Source: an uncultured Clostridia bacterium (GTDB lineage Bacteria; Bacillota; Clostridia; Christensenellales; UBA1242). Taken from it: DNA of 64,000 bases. A model generated the notes under the pieces. The model had not been told where the DNA came from. It searched no databases and was given only the letters and a program-made list of their open reading frames with translations. Below, piece after piece: positions 42,408 through 49,750 of this stretch (the stretch's first letter is position 1; each line of letters opens with the position of its first letter). Position numbers and translations under genes: made by a program. The stretch spans positions 248,001-312,000 of the forward strand of contig CAKVLP010000001.1 in assembly GCA_934757825.1 (NCBI GenBank), written 5' to 3'.

Positions 42408-43049
42408 CTACTCCGTTATAACAGGCGCAATTCTCTCGTTTGCATCTATTCTAAACAAAACTTCTTCGGAGTAGCCATATGTTTTTGCCAAGATGTTGCT
42501 TGGGAATGTTTTGATAAGCGAGTTGTATTCGCTTACGTTGCTATCGTAAATTCTACGCGCCGAAACAATGCGATCCTCGACCTCAACAAGTTGGTTCATA
42601 AGGCCTTTAAAAAGTGTTTGCGCTTTAAGTTCTGGATAACTCTCTGCCACCGCGATAAGGGTTTTCATTTGCGAAACAAGTTGATTGGAATATTCAAGTT
42701 TTTCCTTTTCATCGGTTGCATCTACCGCCAAATTTCTAAGTCTTGTTACCTCGATCAAAACCTCTTTTTCGTGTTTTGCGTAGCCCTTAACCGTGTTAAC
42801 AAGGTTTGGCACAAGATCGAAACGCAATTTCAAGTGGATATCCACAAGCGAAAGACTCTCTTTAACCTTGTTTTTGTAGCGCACAATTTTGTTGTAAATT
42901 ACTATGTATGTTATGAGCATTGCTAGCGTAAACACGCCTATTACTCCGCCCAAAACGTATTGTTCTACCGCGCAAAGCACTACCGCACCCGCAACAAGCG
43001 CCAAGAACAACACACCAAAAATTACTTTTAAAAAATTATTATTTTTCAC
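42408..43049 (-). CDS. lemA: LemA family protein (second of two)
   Basis: The 213-residue protein has two hydrophobic N-terminal segments (residues 7-52), longer than the first LemA. The helical domain carries VKESLSLVDIHLKLRFDLVP (near residue 60) and NLVNTVKGYAKHEKEVL, the family signature. Its membrane-anchored helical bundle presumably acts with DUF3137. The start is GTG at 43049 with AAAGGCGG upstream. It is the first gene of a two-gene operon. Confidence 0.9.
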   Translation of the reverse strand: MKNNNFLKVIFGVLFLALVAGAVVLCAVEQYVLGGVIGVFTLAMLITYIVIYNKIVRYKNKVKESLSLVDIHLKLRFDLVPNLVNTVKGYAKHEKEVLIEVTRLRNLAVDATDEKEKLEYSNQLVSQMKTLIAVAESYPELKAQTLFKGLMNQLVEVEDRIVSARRIYDSNVSEYNSLIKTFPSNILAKTYGYSEEVLFRIDANERIAPVITE

Positions 43050-43138
43050 TCTATCTACCGCCTTTCTATGTTAAAATAATAACATATTTAGGTCGCTTTA
43101 TCAAGACAATTAGCGGATTATACAAAAGCAATTAGTCT

Positions 43139-43468
43139 TTACTTAACCTTTATATCCAAGATATCTGGAATTGGAATTTCAAAGGAGCGGACGTACAAAA
43201 TGCCATTGTTGGCGTCTAAGCGAGCGGTGCCGGAAAGGGAGCAATTTAGCCCTTTATCGAAAAACGTAACATACACCACCTGCCCCTTTTTAAGTGACAT
43301 TAGCGTGTCGGAGATTTCGCGGGCTTTTTCCTCTTGAATATCGCCTTTCACAATGCGCTCGTGTTCGTATTCTTTAAGGCGCAGTGCGTCTTGCAACCCT
43401 TTAAGCGCATCAAACGCCCCAAACTGTTTTGCCCTATTGCCTCGGGGCATTTTTGTTCTAACCGCCAT
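43139..43468 (-). CDS. YolD-like protein
   Basis: The 109-residue protein has MPRGNRAKQFGAFDALKG near its N-terminus and a C-terminal small beta domain (GQVVYVTFFDKG..). This is the YolD-like pattern. YolD proteins accompany Y-family polymerases in Firmicutes (such as YqjX with YqjW) and resemble the UmuD partner by position. TAGGAGG precedes the ATG, inside the end of the polymerase gene, with which it overlaps by 11 bases. Confidence 0.85.
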   Translation of the reverse strand: MAVRTKMPRGNRAKQFGAFDALKGLQDALRLKEYEHERIVKGDIQEEKAREISDTLMSLKKGQVVYVTFFDKGLNCSLSGTARLDANNGILYVRSFEIPIPDILDIKVK

Positions 43469-44720
43469 TATGTCCTCCTATCATTCGGTTTCGCTCCACT
43501 TGTGTGGAATTTTTGCAAAGGTCAAGCCCTTTTAAAACCGCATTTTTGCCGTATTTATCTTGCAAGGTTATTACGCTTTTGACCAGGCGCTTTTCCTTTT
43601 CAACCCTAACATTATCCGAAAAAAAATCAAACTGCACCGCGGTGTCAAGGGTTAAATCAAGAAAGTCGTAGCCAACCTTTCTAATCGGGCGCGACTTATC
43701 CGCAAACTTATCGAAAAGTTTTATGGCATACGGATAAATTGTGTTGTAAAGGTTGGTGGTTTCCACCATACGCGTGGTGCCAGCGTCGCCATCGCCGTGG
43801 GTATCGCCATACGAAACATAAAGCCGAAAATTCCTTGTGACATAACCCTGTCGCATAAGGTCGTAACACCCATTTTGTACCATTTCAAGCATAACGATTT
43901 TTGCGTCGTCAAACGAGTAGTTGCACGGCAAAATCTGCGAACTACTTATCGACTTTGCTTTGGTTTTGTAGTTTTTGATATCCGCAATTGTGCAAGTCTC
44001 CCTACCCCACGCGTGGTCTATCAAAAGTTCCGCGTTAACGCCAAAAGTCTTGTACAATATGTCCTCGTTAAAATGCGCTATCCCACACATATCTATGATG
44101 TTGTACTTTTTAAGCCTCTCTTCTGTGCCAGTTGAAATCTGCCAAAAATCGGTTATTGGGCGGTGGTGCCAAAGCGTTTTTTTAAACAACTCTTCGTCCA
44201 AATAACCTATTCGGTCGGGGCTATGTTTTGCCGTGATGTCGAGCGCAACTTTTGCCAAAAACATATTTGTGCCAATCCCCGCTGAGGAGGGAACGTGTAG
44301 TTTTTCATCAATCTCACGCATAAGGAGTTTCGCAAAATCGCGGGCAGACAAATTGTAGATTTTTAAATAGTCGGTCGCGTCAATAAAACACTCGTCGATA
44401 GAATACACGTGAATGTCTTGTTTGTCGATATAATTAAGATAAATCTCATAAATTTCGGACGCGTACTTAATGTATTTTTTCATACGCGGTTTTGCAACAA
44501 TATATTTTACGTTGTCGGGAATTTCGTACATTCGACACCTATTTTTGATGCCAAGTTCTTTCATTCGCGGTGTAATCGCCAGGCACACCGTGCCACGACT
44601 TCGCTCGGGGTCGGCAACAACAAGATTGACCTTAAACGGGTCGAGCCCGCGCTCGGCACACTCGACCGACGCGAAAAACGACTTCATATCTATTACAAAA
44701 TATATCCGCTCCTTTTCCAA
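43458..44720 (-). CDS. Y-family DNA polymerase (UvrX/YqjW-like, DinB/UmuC superfamily)
   Basis: The 420-residue protein has the Y-family catalytic residues: first Asp in FVIDMKSFFASVE (residues 8-20) and the acidic pair in VYSIDECFID (near residue 104). The GIGTNMFLAKVALD loop is near residue 147, and a little-finger domain fills the C-terminal third. It copies damaged DNA with low fidelity. A start at TTG 44720 has GGAAGGTG seven bases upstream. A LexA (DinR) box about 95 bases upstream and the overlapping yolD gene indicate SOS control. Confidence 0.92.
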   Translation of the reverse strand: MEKERIYFVIDMKSFFASVECAERGLDPFKVNLVVADPERSRGTVCLAITPRMKELGIKNRCRMYEIPDNVKYIVAKPRMKKYIKYASEIYEIYLNYIDKQDIHVYSIDECFIDATDYLKIYNLSARDFAKLLMREIDEKLHVPSSAGIGTNMFLAKVALDITAKHSPDRIGYLDEELFKKTLWHHRPITDFWQISTGTEERLKKYNIIDMCGIAHFNEDILYKTFGVNAELLIDHAWGRETCTIADIKNYKTKAKSISSSQILPCNYSFDDAKIVMLEMVQNGCYDLMRQGYVTRNFRLYVSYGDTHGDGDAGTTRMVETTNLYNTIYPYAIKLFDKFADKSRPIRKVGYDFLDLTLDTAVQFDFFSDNVRVEKEKRLVKSVITLQDKYGKNAVLKGLDLCKNSTQVERNRMIGGHNGG

Positions 44721-44815
44721 AATTACACCTTCCCTACTTCTTTATTTTCCCCGAAAAAAATACATATATTTCAAAATCAACTCGCCTTTACTCAGTCACT
44801 ACACTGTTTAAATAT

Positions 44816-44829
44816 AAAACATATGTTCG
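44816..44829 (-). promoter_or_regulatory. LexA/DinR (SOS) box
   Basis: Minus strand CGAACATATGTTTT matches the Firmicutes LexA consensus CGAACATATGTTCG at 12 of 14 positions. A 14-base AT palindrome, GATAATATATTATC (44829-44842), abuts it. Confidence 0.75.
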
Positions 44830-45016
44830 ATAATATATTATCACACCCCTCCCCTTTTATCAACCAAAAAGTGAAAATATTTTTGCTATATTTTGGATCT
44901 GCGTGAATGCAAAAAAATTATGACAAGGAATATATGGGGAAAGACACAACAACCGATCGCGACATTAAAATTGAGCGGTTTTTAATAGTGCCAGCATTAA
45001 ATTTACGCGAAAATGA

Positions 45017-45045
45017 TTGTAAATTTTTCGAAAAGAATATATACT
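45017..45045 (+). promoter_or_regulatory. Promoter of the abrB-ABC operon
   Basis: TTGTAA (45017-45022), 17-base spacer, TATACT (45040-45045). Start point expected near 45052. Confidence 0.75.
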
Positions 45046-45047
45046 AC

Positions 45048-45074
45048 AAGTAAGTAAAGTAAGAAAAGTAAGAC
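45048..45074 (+). repeat. Three 9-base direct repeats at the abrB transcription start
   Basis: AAGTAAGTA, AAGTAAGAA and AAGTAAGAC follow one another without gap, directly after the -10 box and before the ribosome binding site. The position suggests an operator for the AbrB-type protein encoded next; this is inference. Confidence 0.7.
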
Positions 45075-45085
45075 GAGGTGACAAT

Positions 45086-45304
45086 ATGGAAAACAACGGA
45101 AAGTATATTTGGACGACCAAAGTCAGCAACAAGGGACAAATGGTTATTCCAAAAGAAGCGCGCGAGGTTTTTAACATAAACGAGGGTGACACGCTAATTT
45201 TGTTTGGTGACAAAGAGCGCGGAATTGCAATTGCGAAATACGATGAGTATTTAAAGTTTGCCGAGGCCATTTTCAAGGCGAAAGACGAGGTACAAAATGA
45301 TTGA
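45086..45304 (+). CDS. AbrB/SpoVT-type swapped-hairpin transcription factor
   Basis: This 72-residue protein has the AbrB DNA-binding fold signature: TTKVSNKGQMVIPKEAREVF (residues 10-29) and EGDTLILFGDKERGI. It is a dimeric DNA-binding regulator. The small C-terminal helix is non-membrane. GAGGTGA precedes the ATG. The stop overlaps the ABC ATPase start by eight bases, so it is co-translated with the transporter it presumably controls. Confidence 0.92.
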   Translation: MENNGKYIWTTKVSNKGQMVIPKEAREVFNINEGDTLILFGDKERGIAIAKYDEYLKFAEAIFKAKDEVQND

Positions 45305-46004
45305 AATAAAAAACATCACTAAAAAGTTTGGCAGTTTGGTCGCAGTAAACGACGTTAGTCTCACAATCCCCGACGACACGTGTTTTGCCTTACTCGGTCT
45401 AAACGGTGCAGGGAAAACTACGCTTATCAACATTCTCTCCACGCAGATTTCTGCCACCAGCGGGAGCGCCACTCTTAACGGGCACGATATAAATAAAGAC
45501 CGCGATGAAGTGAGGAAAATTGTGAATATCTCCCCACAAGAAAGTGCCGTGGCAAAAAACTTGACTGTGCGGGAAAATCTAGAACTTATCGCCACGTTAT
45601 ATGGCATATCCAACCCAAGCACAATTGAGCGCGCAATTGAAGAGTTTGGGCTTAAAGAAAAGGAAAACGTGCTTTGCAAAAAACTAAGCGGTGGGCAATT
45701 AAGGAGGCTTAGCATCGCGCTTGCCATAATATCAAAACCGCAAATATTGTTTCTCGACGAGCCGACTCTTGGGCTAGACGTGAAGGCGCGAAAACTACTA
45801 TGGGACATTGTGGAAAAACTAAAAAAGCAAATGACCATAATACTTACGACACACTATTTAGAAGAGGTTGAGTCGCTTGCGGACAACGTAGCAATAATAA
45901 GTCGAGGGAAAATCAAAGCATGCGGAACGCTTGATGAAATTAAAAAAATAAGCGGGCAAGAAAGCCTAGAAAAGGCGTTTTTGTTGCTAACGGAGGAAGA
46001 ATAA
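45297..46004 (+). CDS. ABC transporter ATP-binding protein
   Basis: The 235-residue ATPase has Walker A LNGAGKTT (near residue 36), Q-loop SPQES (near 79), signature LSGGQLRRLSIAL (near 129), Walker B ILFLDEPTLGLD (near 150) and H-loop TTHY (near 185). It powers the permease encoded next. Domain type resembles DrrA/CcmA-like exporters of drugs or lipids. ATG at 45297 lies inside the end of the abrB gene; GACGAGG upstream is the ribosome binding site. An upstream frame extension to 45258 is not needed. Confidence 0.94.
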   Translation: MIEIKNITKKFGSLVAVNDVSLTIPDDTCFALLGLNGAGKTTLINILSTQISATSGSATLNGHDINKDRDEVRKIVNISPQESAVAKNLTVRENLELIATLYGISNPSTIERAIEEFGLKEKENVLCKKLSGGQLRRLSIALAIISKPQILFLDEPTLGLDVKARKLLWDIVEKLKKQMTIILTTHYLEEVESLADNVAIISRGKIKACGTLDEIKKISGQESLEKAFLLLTEEE

Positions 46005-46741
46005 TGAAAACACTTGCTCTAACTAAAAGAAACCTAAAAGAGATGCTCCGCGACCCGATTACGCTTGTGTTTTGCCTTGCGTTTCCAGTTGCGATGTTGG
46101 TGCTAATGCAGGCGATATTTGCAAACATTGAGTACGTGCCAGACAACTTCAAAATAGAAAACTACGCAAGCGGAATATGTGTGTTTGGCTACACATTCAT
46201 TGCGATGTTTGTGGCGATGCAAATTGCGTCCGACAAAAACACGTCGTTTATAAAGAGGCTTAACATCGCTCCTACCAGCAAACTCTCCTACTATTTTAGT
46301 TTTGCGCTTTCGTCGCTTCCTCTTGCTATGGCTCAGACCGTCATATTTTTTGCAATCGCACTCATTTTTAAGTTTCCATTTAATCTAAACCTACTACTTA
46401 GCATTGTCTATCTTATCCCTTCCGCGCTATTTTACATTTCGCTTGGGGTTATGGTGGGGATAATATGCAACAACGAAAAACAAACGGGTCCAATATCCTC
46501 AATTTTTATCTCGCTTGTGGGAATACTTGGCGGGGTATTTATGCCTATTAGCGGACTATCAAAAGGTTTTGCAAGTTTTGTAAATGCACTGCCATTTTGT
46601 CACACGGTTATGACTTCAAGTGACCTCTCAGCCGTAGGTGCAAGCGCAATATATCCGCACATTTTATTTGTACTAGGATACACCATATTATGCGTTGCGG
46701 TGAGCCTAATTGTGGAACTAATACGCGCTAAAAAGAGATAG
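46004..46741 (+). CDS. ABC-2 type transporter permease
   Basis: The 245-residue membrane protein has six spans. The N-terminal LTKRNLKEMLRDPITLVFCLAFP (amphipathic helix, first span) and the GGVFMPISGLSKGFASFVNALPF loop (near residue 183) are typical of ABC-2 exporters. It forms a dimer with two ATPases. CGGAGGA precedes the ATG, which overlaps the ATPase stop by one base (TAATG). The exported substrate is unknown, possibly a drug or peptide. Confidence 0.92.
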   Translation: MKTLALTKRNLKEMLRDPITLVFCLAFPVAMLVLMQAIFANIEYVPDNFKIENYASGICVFGYTFIAMFVAMQIASDKNTSFIKRLNIAPTSKLSYYFSFALSSLPLAMAQTVIFFAIALIFKFPFNLNLLLSIVYLIPSALFYISLGVMVGIICNNEKQTGPISSIFISLVGILGGVFMPISGLSKGFASFVNALPFCHTVMTSSDLSAVGASAIYPHILFVLGYTILCVAVSLIVELIRAKKR

Positions 46742-46825
46742 TTTTATCCCTCGTTTTTAATACTAATCTCAATAATTAGCCCAGTATTTTTCAATCGACA
46801 CAAAACAATACAAAAAGAGTTATAA

Positions 46826-46858
46826 AAAAAGAGGCTTCAATTGAAGTCTCTTTTTGTT
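46826..46858 (-). terminator. Bidirectional terminator between permease and phosphoesterase
   Basis: AAAAAGAGGCTTCAA and TTGAAGTCTCTTTTT form a nearly perfect palindrome with T-runs both ways. The convergent minus-strand gene stops at 46860. Confidence 0.8.
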
Positions 46859-46859
46859 T

Positions 46860-47693
46860 TTAAAAATCATAGTTGGTGTAGCCTATGCTTTCGACAAGAG
46901 TCTTTACTCTGCTGATGTTTCTATATTTGCCCTCTTTAAGTTCTGCCTTGTATGCGTCAAATTCGGGGTTTAGTTTTTCGTTATCTTTAAGTTCGGCGTC
47001 CACCATATATGGCACGCTCCTAAATGTTATGGTTAGGTCGCCTTTTTCTTGTCCCGCGTTTCCTTCTAACAACAAATAGTGTGCCTTAGTGATTTCGTCG
47101 GGGCTAGCGTTAAGATTTTCCGCAAAGAAGCCACACGTGGACGAGCCCACGCTACCTGTGTTTAGTATTTTGCGGTTGTAAATTGGTAGCAAATATGGAT
47201 AGTGCAAATGCCCATAGACTGCGATGTCTGCTGTCTTATCACTCTTAGTAAACTCGCTTGGCAAAAACAACGAAAACTTCTTTTTCATATCCAAATCGTA
47301 ATCATTTACAAATCCAAAAGGCGATGTGGGTGTTGCGTGAAAACAGCGTATCAAGTTGCCACTAAGATAAAACTCGTAAGTAAGTGGCAAATTTTTTAGG
47401 TAGTTTATGTCGTCTTGGGTCATAAGTGACTGGTTAAACAAAAGCCTATCGTATTCAAGTTGGTCGGTTTTAAACTTTTCGGGGTCGTCGCTATATCTAT
47501 GGTCGGTGTTTCCTTGCAAAACCACCTCGCAATTAGCCCTTACAATCTCTATACACTCGTGTGGGTGTATCCCCTTTGCAACGATATCGCCAAGGCAAAT
47601 AATTTTGTCCGCTTTAAGGCTTTTACAATCGGCAATAACTGCTTTTAGTGCCTCCAAATTGGCGTGGATATCCGAAATAAATGCAACTTTCAT
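46860..47693 (-). CDS. Metallophosphoesterase (calcineurin-like)
   Basis: The 277-residue protein has the full metal-binding set: SDIHANLEAL (residues 7-16), GDIVAKG (near 35), GNTDHR (near 61), CFHATP (near 116) and GHLHYPYLL (near 160), then NTGSVGSS. This matches the YfcE/MJ0936-like subgroup of small prokaryotic phosphoesterases acting on nucleotides or phosphodiesters. The substrate is not predictable. AAGGAGCG precedes the ATG. Monocistronic. Confidence 0.92.
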   Translation of the reverse strand: MKVAFISDIHANLEALKAVIADCKSLKADKIICLGDIVAKGIHPHECIEIVRANCEVVLQGNTDHRYSDDPEKFKTDQLEYDRLLFNQSLMTQDDINYLKNLPLTYEFYLSGNLIRCFHATPTSPFGFVNDYDLDMKKKFSLFLPSEFTKSDKTADIAVYGHLHYPYLLPIYNRKILNTGSVGSSTCGFFAENLNASPDEITKAHYLLLEGNAGQEKGDLTITFRSVPYMVDAELKDNEKLNPEFDAYKAELKEGKYRNISRVKTLVESIGYTNYDF

Positions 47694-47699
47694 ACTCGC

Positions 47700-47921
47700 T
47701 CCTTAATATAAGCAAAGTATAAATAATTAACAACATTTTGTCAATTTAATATGGCAACAATTCTTGCAAGGAAACAAATACTACATTATTGCTAAAAATG
47801 TACTTTAAACCCTGTTGGCAAAAAAACTTGTTGACCTTCATTTTTTATATTTTCGCTACAAAATTACTATTTTTGATTAAACCCTTTTTACTTTTACGAC
47901 TTATTTTGATTATTCTTTTTA
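47700..47921. other. Intergenic region, no gene seen
   Basis: Low-complexity AT-rich DNA between the phosphoesterase promoter region and the hairpin array. No frame with a ribosome binding site is seen. Confidence 0.55.
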
Positions 47922-48092
47922 AATGATATTGGCTTCTAGCCAATGATATTTACCTTTGGCTAAGGAAATTATTCACTTTGCTCATAATGATATGAAATTA
48001 AACCTTCACTTTTTTCGTCAGCAAAATATCATTGCATTAGCAATATCATTCGCGTTAGTGAATATCATTGAACCTTGCGGTTCAATTTCATT
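47922..48092. repeat. Array of AATGATATT units and small hairpins, arranged as a large inverted repeat
   Basis: The left half has AATGATATT units at 47922 and 47941, joined by short hairpins (GGCTTCTAGCC). The right half has the reverse form ATATCATT at 48027, 48043 and 48062, joined by hairpins (GCATTAGC, GAACCTTGCGGTTC). The two halves face each other across about 50 bases. Non-coding; may be a MITE-like or regulatory repeat. It borders tRNA-Gln. Confidence 0.7.
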
Positions 48093-48098
48093 GTAAAC

Positions 48099-48131
48099 AA
48101 AAAAGAAAAGCCGATAGGTCTTTTCTTTTTG
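48099..48131 (-). terminator. Terminator of tRNA-Gln
   Basis: AAAAAGAAAAG, loop, CTTTTCTTTTT; on the minus strand it follows the tRNA by seven bases. Confidence 0.65.
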
Positions 48132-48137
48132 TTTGCT

Positions 48138-48212
48138 TGGCTGGGGTGGTAGGATTCGAACCCACGAATGTTTGAGTCAGAGTCAAATGCCTTACCGCTT
48201 GGCGACACCCCA
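48138..48212 (-). tRNA. tRNA-Gln (anticodon CTG)
   Basis: The 75-base gene has acceptor arm TGGGGTG/CACCCCA, D-arm GCCAAGCGGTAAGGC, anticodon arm TTTGA-CTCTGAC-TCAAA (anticodon CTG), T-arm GGTTCGAATCC, discriminator G and an encoded CCA. It reads CAG codons. A second tRNA-Gln (TTG) would be expected elsewhere. Confidence 0.94.
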
Positions 48213-48313
48213 ATAATTAAAATGCAAGAGTACTAAGAAGCGTGTTCCACTCCCTTACTCCTGTGATATTTTACTATTTATTTCAGAAAAAATCAATAAG
48301 TTATTGTATTTTG

Positions 48314-48343
48314 TTGGAGAATTCTTTTATGTTGTGTTATACT
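48314..48343 (+). promoter_or_regulatory. Promoter of the alpha-oxoamine synthase gene
   Basis: TTGGAG (48314-48319), 18-base spacer, TATACT (48338-48343). Expected start near 48350. Confidence 0.6.
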
Positions 48344-48377
48344 GAGGTATCGTTGCAAAGGGGACGGATAACAAAAT

Positions 48378-49577
48378 ATGGATTTATTTAAAAAATGCTA
48401 TGATTTTAGCAGAGTTGATGATTTAAAAAAGATTGACCTATATCCATACTTTCACGCATCTCAGAGCGGTCAAGACACCGAGATGATTATGGAAGGTCAC
48501 AAAACAATTATGATAGGTAGCAACAATTATCTTGGATTTACAAGCGACCCAAGAGTAATTGAGGCAGGAGTTGAGGCTTTAAAGAAGTACGGCAGTGGAA
48601 ACAGCGGAAGCAGATTTCTAAACGGCACACTTGACAGTCACATCGCGCTTGAAAAAGAACTTGCCGAGTTTTTACACAAAGAAGCGTGCATCACAATGAG
48701 CACAGGGTTTCAGACCAACCTTGGAATTATTAGTGCAATTGCGGGCAGAAACGATGTAATTCTATGCGACAAGGAAAACCACGCAAGTATTTACGATGCG
48801 TGCAGGCTAAGTTATGCCAAGATGATACGATACGAACACAACGATATGGACGACTTGGAAGCAAAACTAAAAGAAATCCCAGAGGACAAGGGCATTTTGA
48901 TAGTGACCGATAGTGTATTTAGCATGACGGGCGAAATTTGCAATTTGCCAAAACTTGTGGAATTAAAACACAAATACGGCGCAAGACTTATGCTAGACGA
49001 AGCGCACGGCGTAGGAGTGCTAGGCAAATGCGGTCGTGGTGCCGGCGAGCACTTTGATATGGAAGACGAAGTCGACATCATTATGGGCACATTCAGCAAA
49101 TCGTTTGCAAGCCTAGGCGGATTTATGGCGGGCGAGAAAAAGGTTGTGGAATATGTTCAACACAGCAGTCGACCATTTATATTTAGCGCATCAATTACGC
49201 CTGCAAGTGTAGCGTGTGCTAGAAAAGCACTAGAACTACTTAAAGCAGAGCCAGAGCGTGTGCAAAACCTAAAAGACATAAGCGCATATATGCGTGGGCT
49301 TCTTAAAGGCTACGGCATTAAGATAATCGACGCTGAAACACCTATTATCCCAATATTTACATACAATGACGAGCGCACATTCAAGGCGTGTATGATGCTT
49401 ATGGAACGCGGAGTGTATGTAAACCCAGTAGTTAGCCCTGCTACCCCTGTTGGACAGAGCCTACTTAGAACCAGTTACACCGCAACTCACACTAAGGAAC
49501 AAATGGAATATTGCGCAAAACAAATTAAGGAAGTGCTAGACCTACTTCCTATGGAAATGTTTGAAAATCACGAATAA
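48378..49577 (+). CDS. Alpha-oxoamine synthase family enzyme, serine palmitoyltransferase-like
   Basis: The 399-residue PLP enzyme has GSNNYLGFTSD (near residue 55), the GSGNSGSRFLNGTLDSHIAL stretch (near 75), DEAHGVGVLGKCGRGAGEHF (near 208) and the PLP lysine in GTFSKSFASLGGF (near 240). This family joins an amino acid to an acyl thioester (BioF, Kbl, HemA, serine palmitoyltransferase). The N-terminal YPYF and the SGSRFLNGTLD block recall bacterial serine palmitoyltransferases, but glycine acetyltransferase or BioF activity cannot be excluded. No acyl-carrier protein, biotin or threonine-catabolic gene is adjacent. It has its own promoter and terminator. Confidence 0.88.
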   Translation: MDLFKKCYDFSRVDDLKKIDLYPYFHASQSGQDTEMIMEGHKTIMIGSNNYLGFTSDPRVIEAGVEALKKYGSGNSGSRFLNGTLDSHIALEKELAEFLHKEACITMSTGFQTNLGIISAIAGRNDVILCDKENHASIYDACRLSYAKMIRYEHNDMDDLEAKLKEIPEDKGILIVTDSVFSMTGEICNLPKLVELKHKYGARLMLDEAHGVGVLGKCGRGAGEHFDMEDEVDIIMGTFSKSFASLGGFMAGEKKVVEYVQHSSRPFIFSASITPASVACARKALELLKAEPERVQNLKDISAYMRGLLKGYGIKIIDAETPIIPIFTYNDERTFKACMMLMERGVYVNPVVSPATPVGQSLLRTSYTATHTKEQMEYCAKQIKEVLDLLPMEMFENHE

Positions 49578-49702
49578 CAAAACATTTTTGCAAAACACGA
49601 TATTTGTTTTTGAATAATACAACAAAATATAAAGAAAATCAATAATTGAAAAAATCAAAAATAACATCACAACGAAACAAAAAAATCAATAATAATTGGC
49701 AC

Positions 49703-49734
49703 AAAAAAACAACCTAAATTAGGTTGTTTTTTTA
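49703..49734 (+). terminator. Bidirectional terminator after the oxoamine synthase gene
   Basis: AAAAAACAACCTA and TAGGTTGTTTTTTT pair with a short loop. It also ends the convergent P-type ATPase gene. Confidence 0.85.
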
Positions 49735-49750
49735 CTTATATAAGTCAATA

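Noticed and set aside
44924..44989. Short frame MTRNIWGKTQQ.. upstream of abrB
   Set aside because: Only about 21 codons with no conserved feature; AAGGA-like bases lie inside, not upstream of, the frame.
47922..48092. Possible CRISPR array
   Set aside because: The constant word is only 8-9 bases, spacers are 10-16 base hairpins, and orientation flips in the middle; no cas gene is present.
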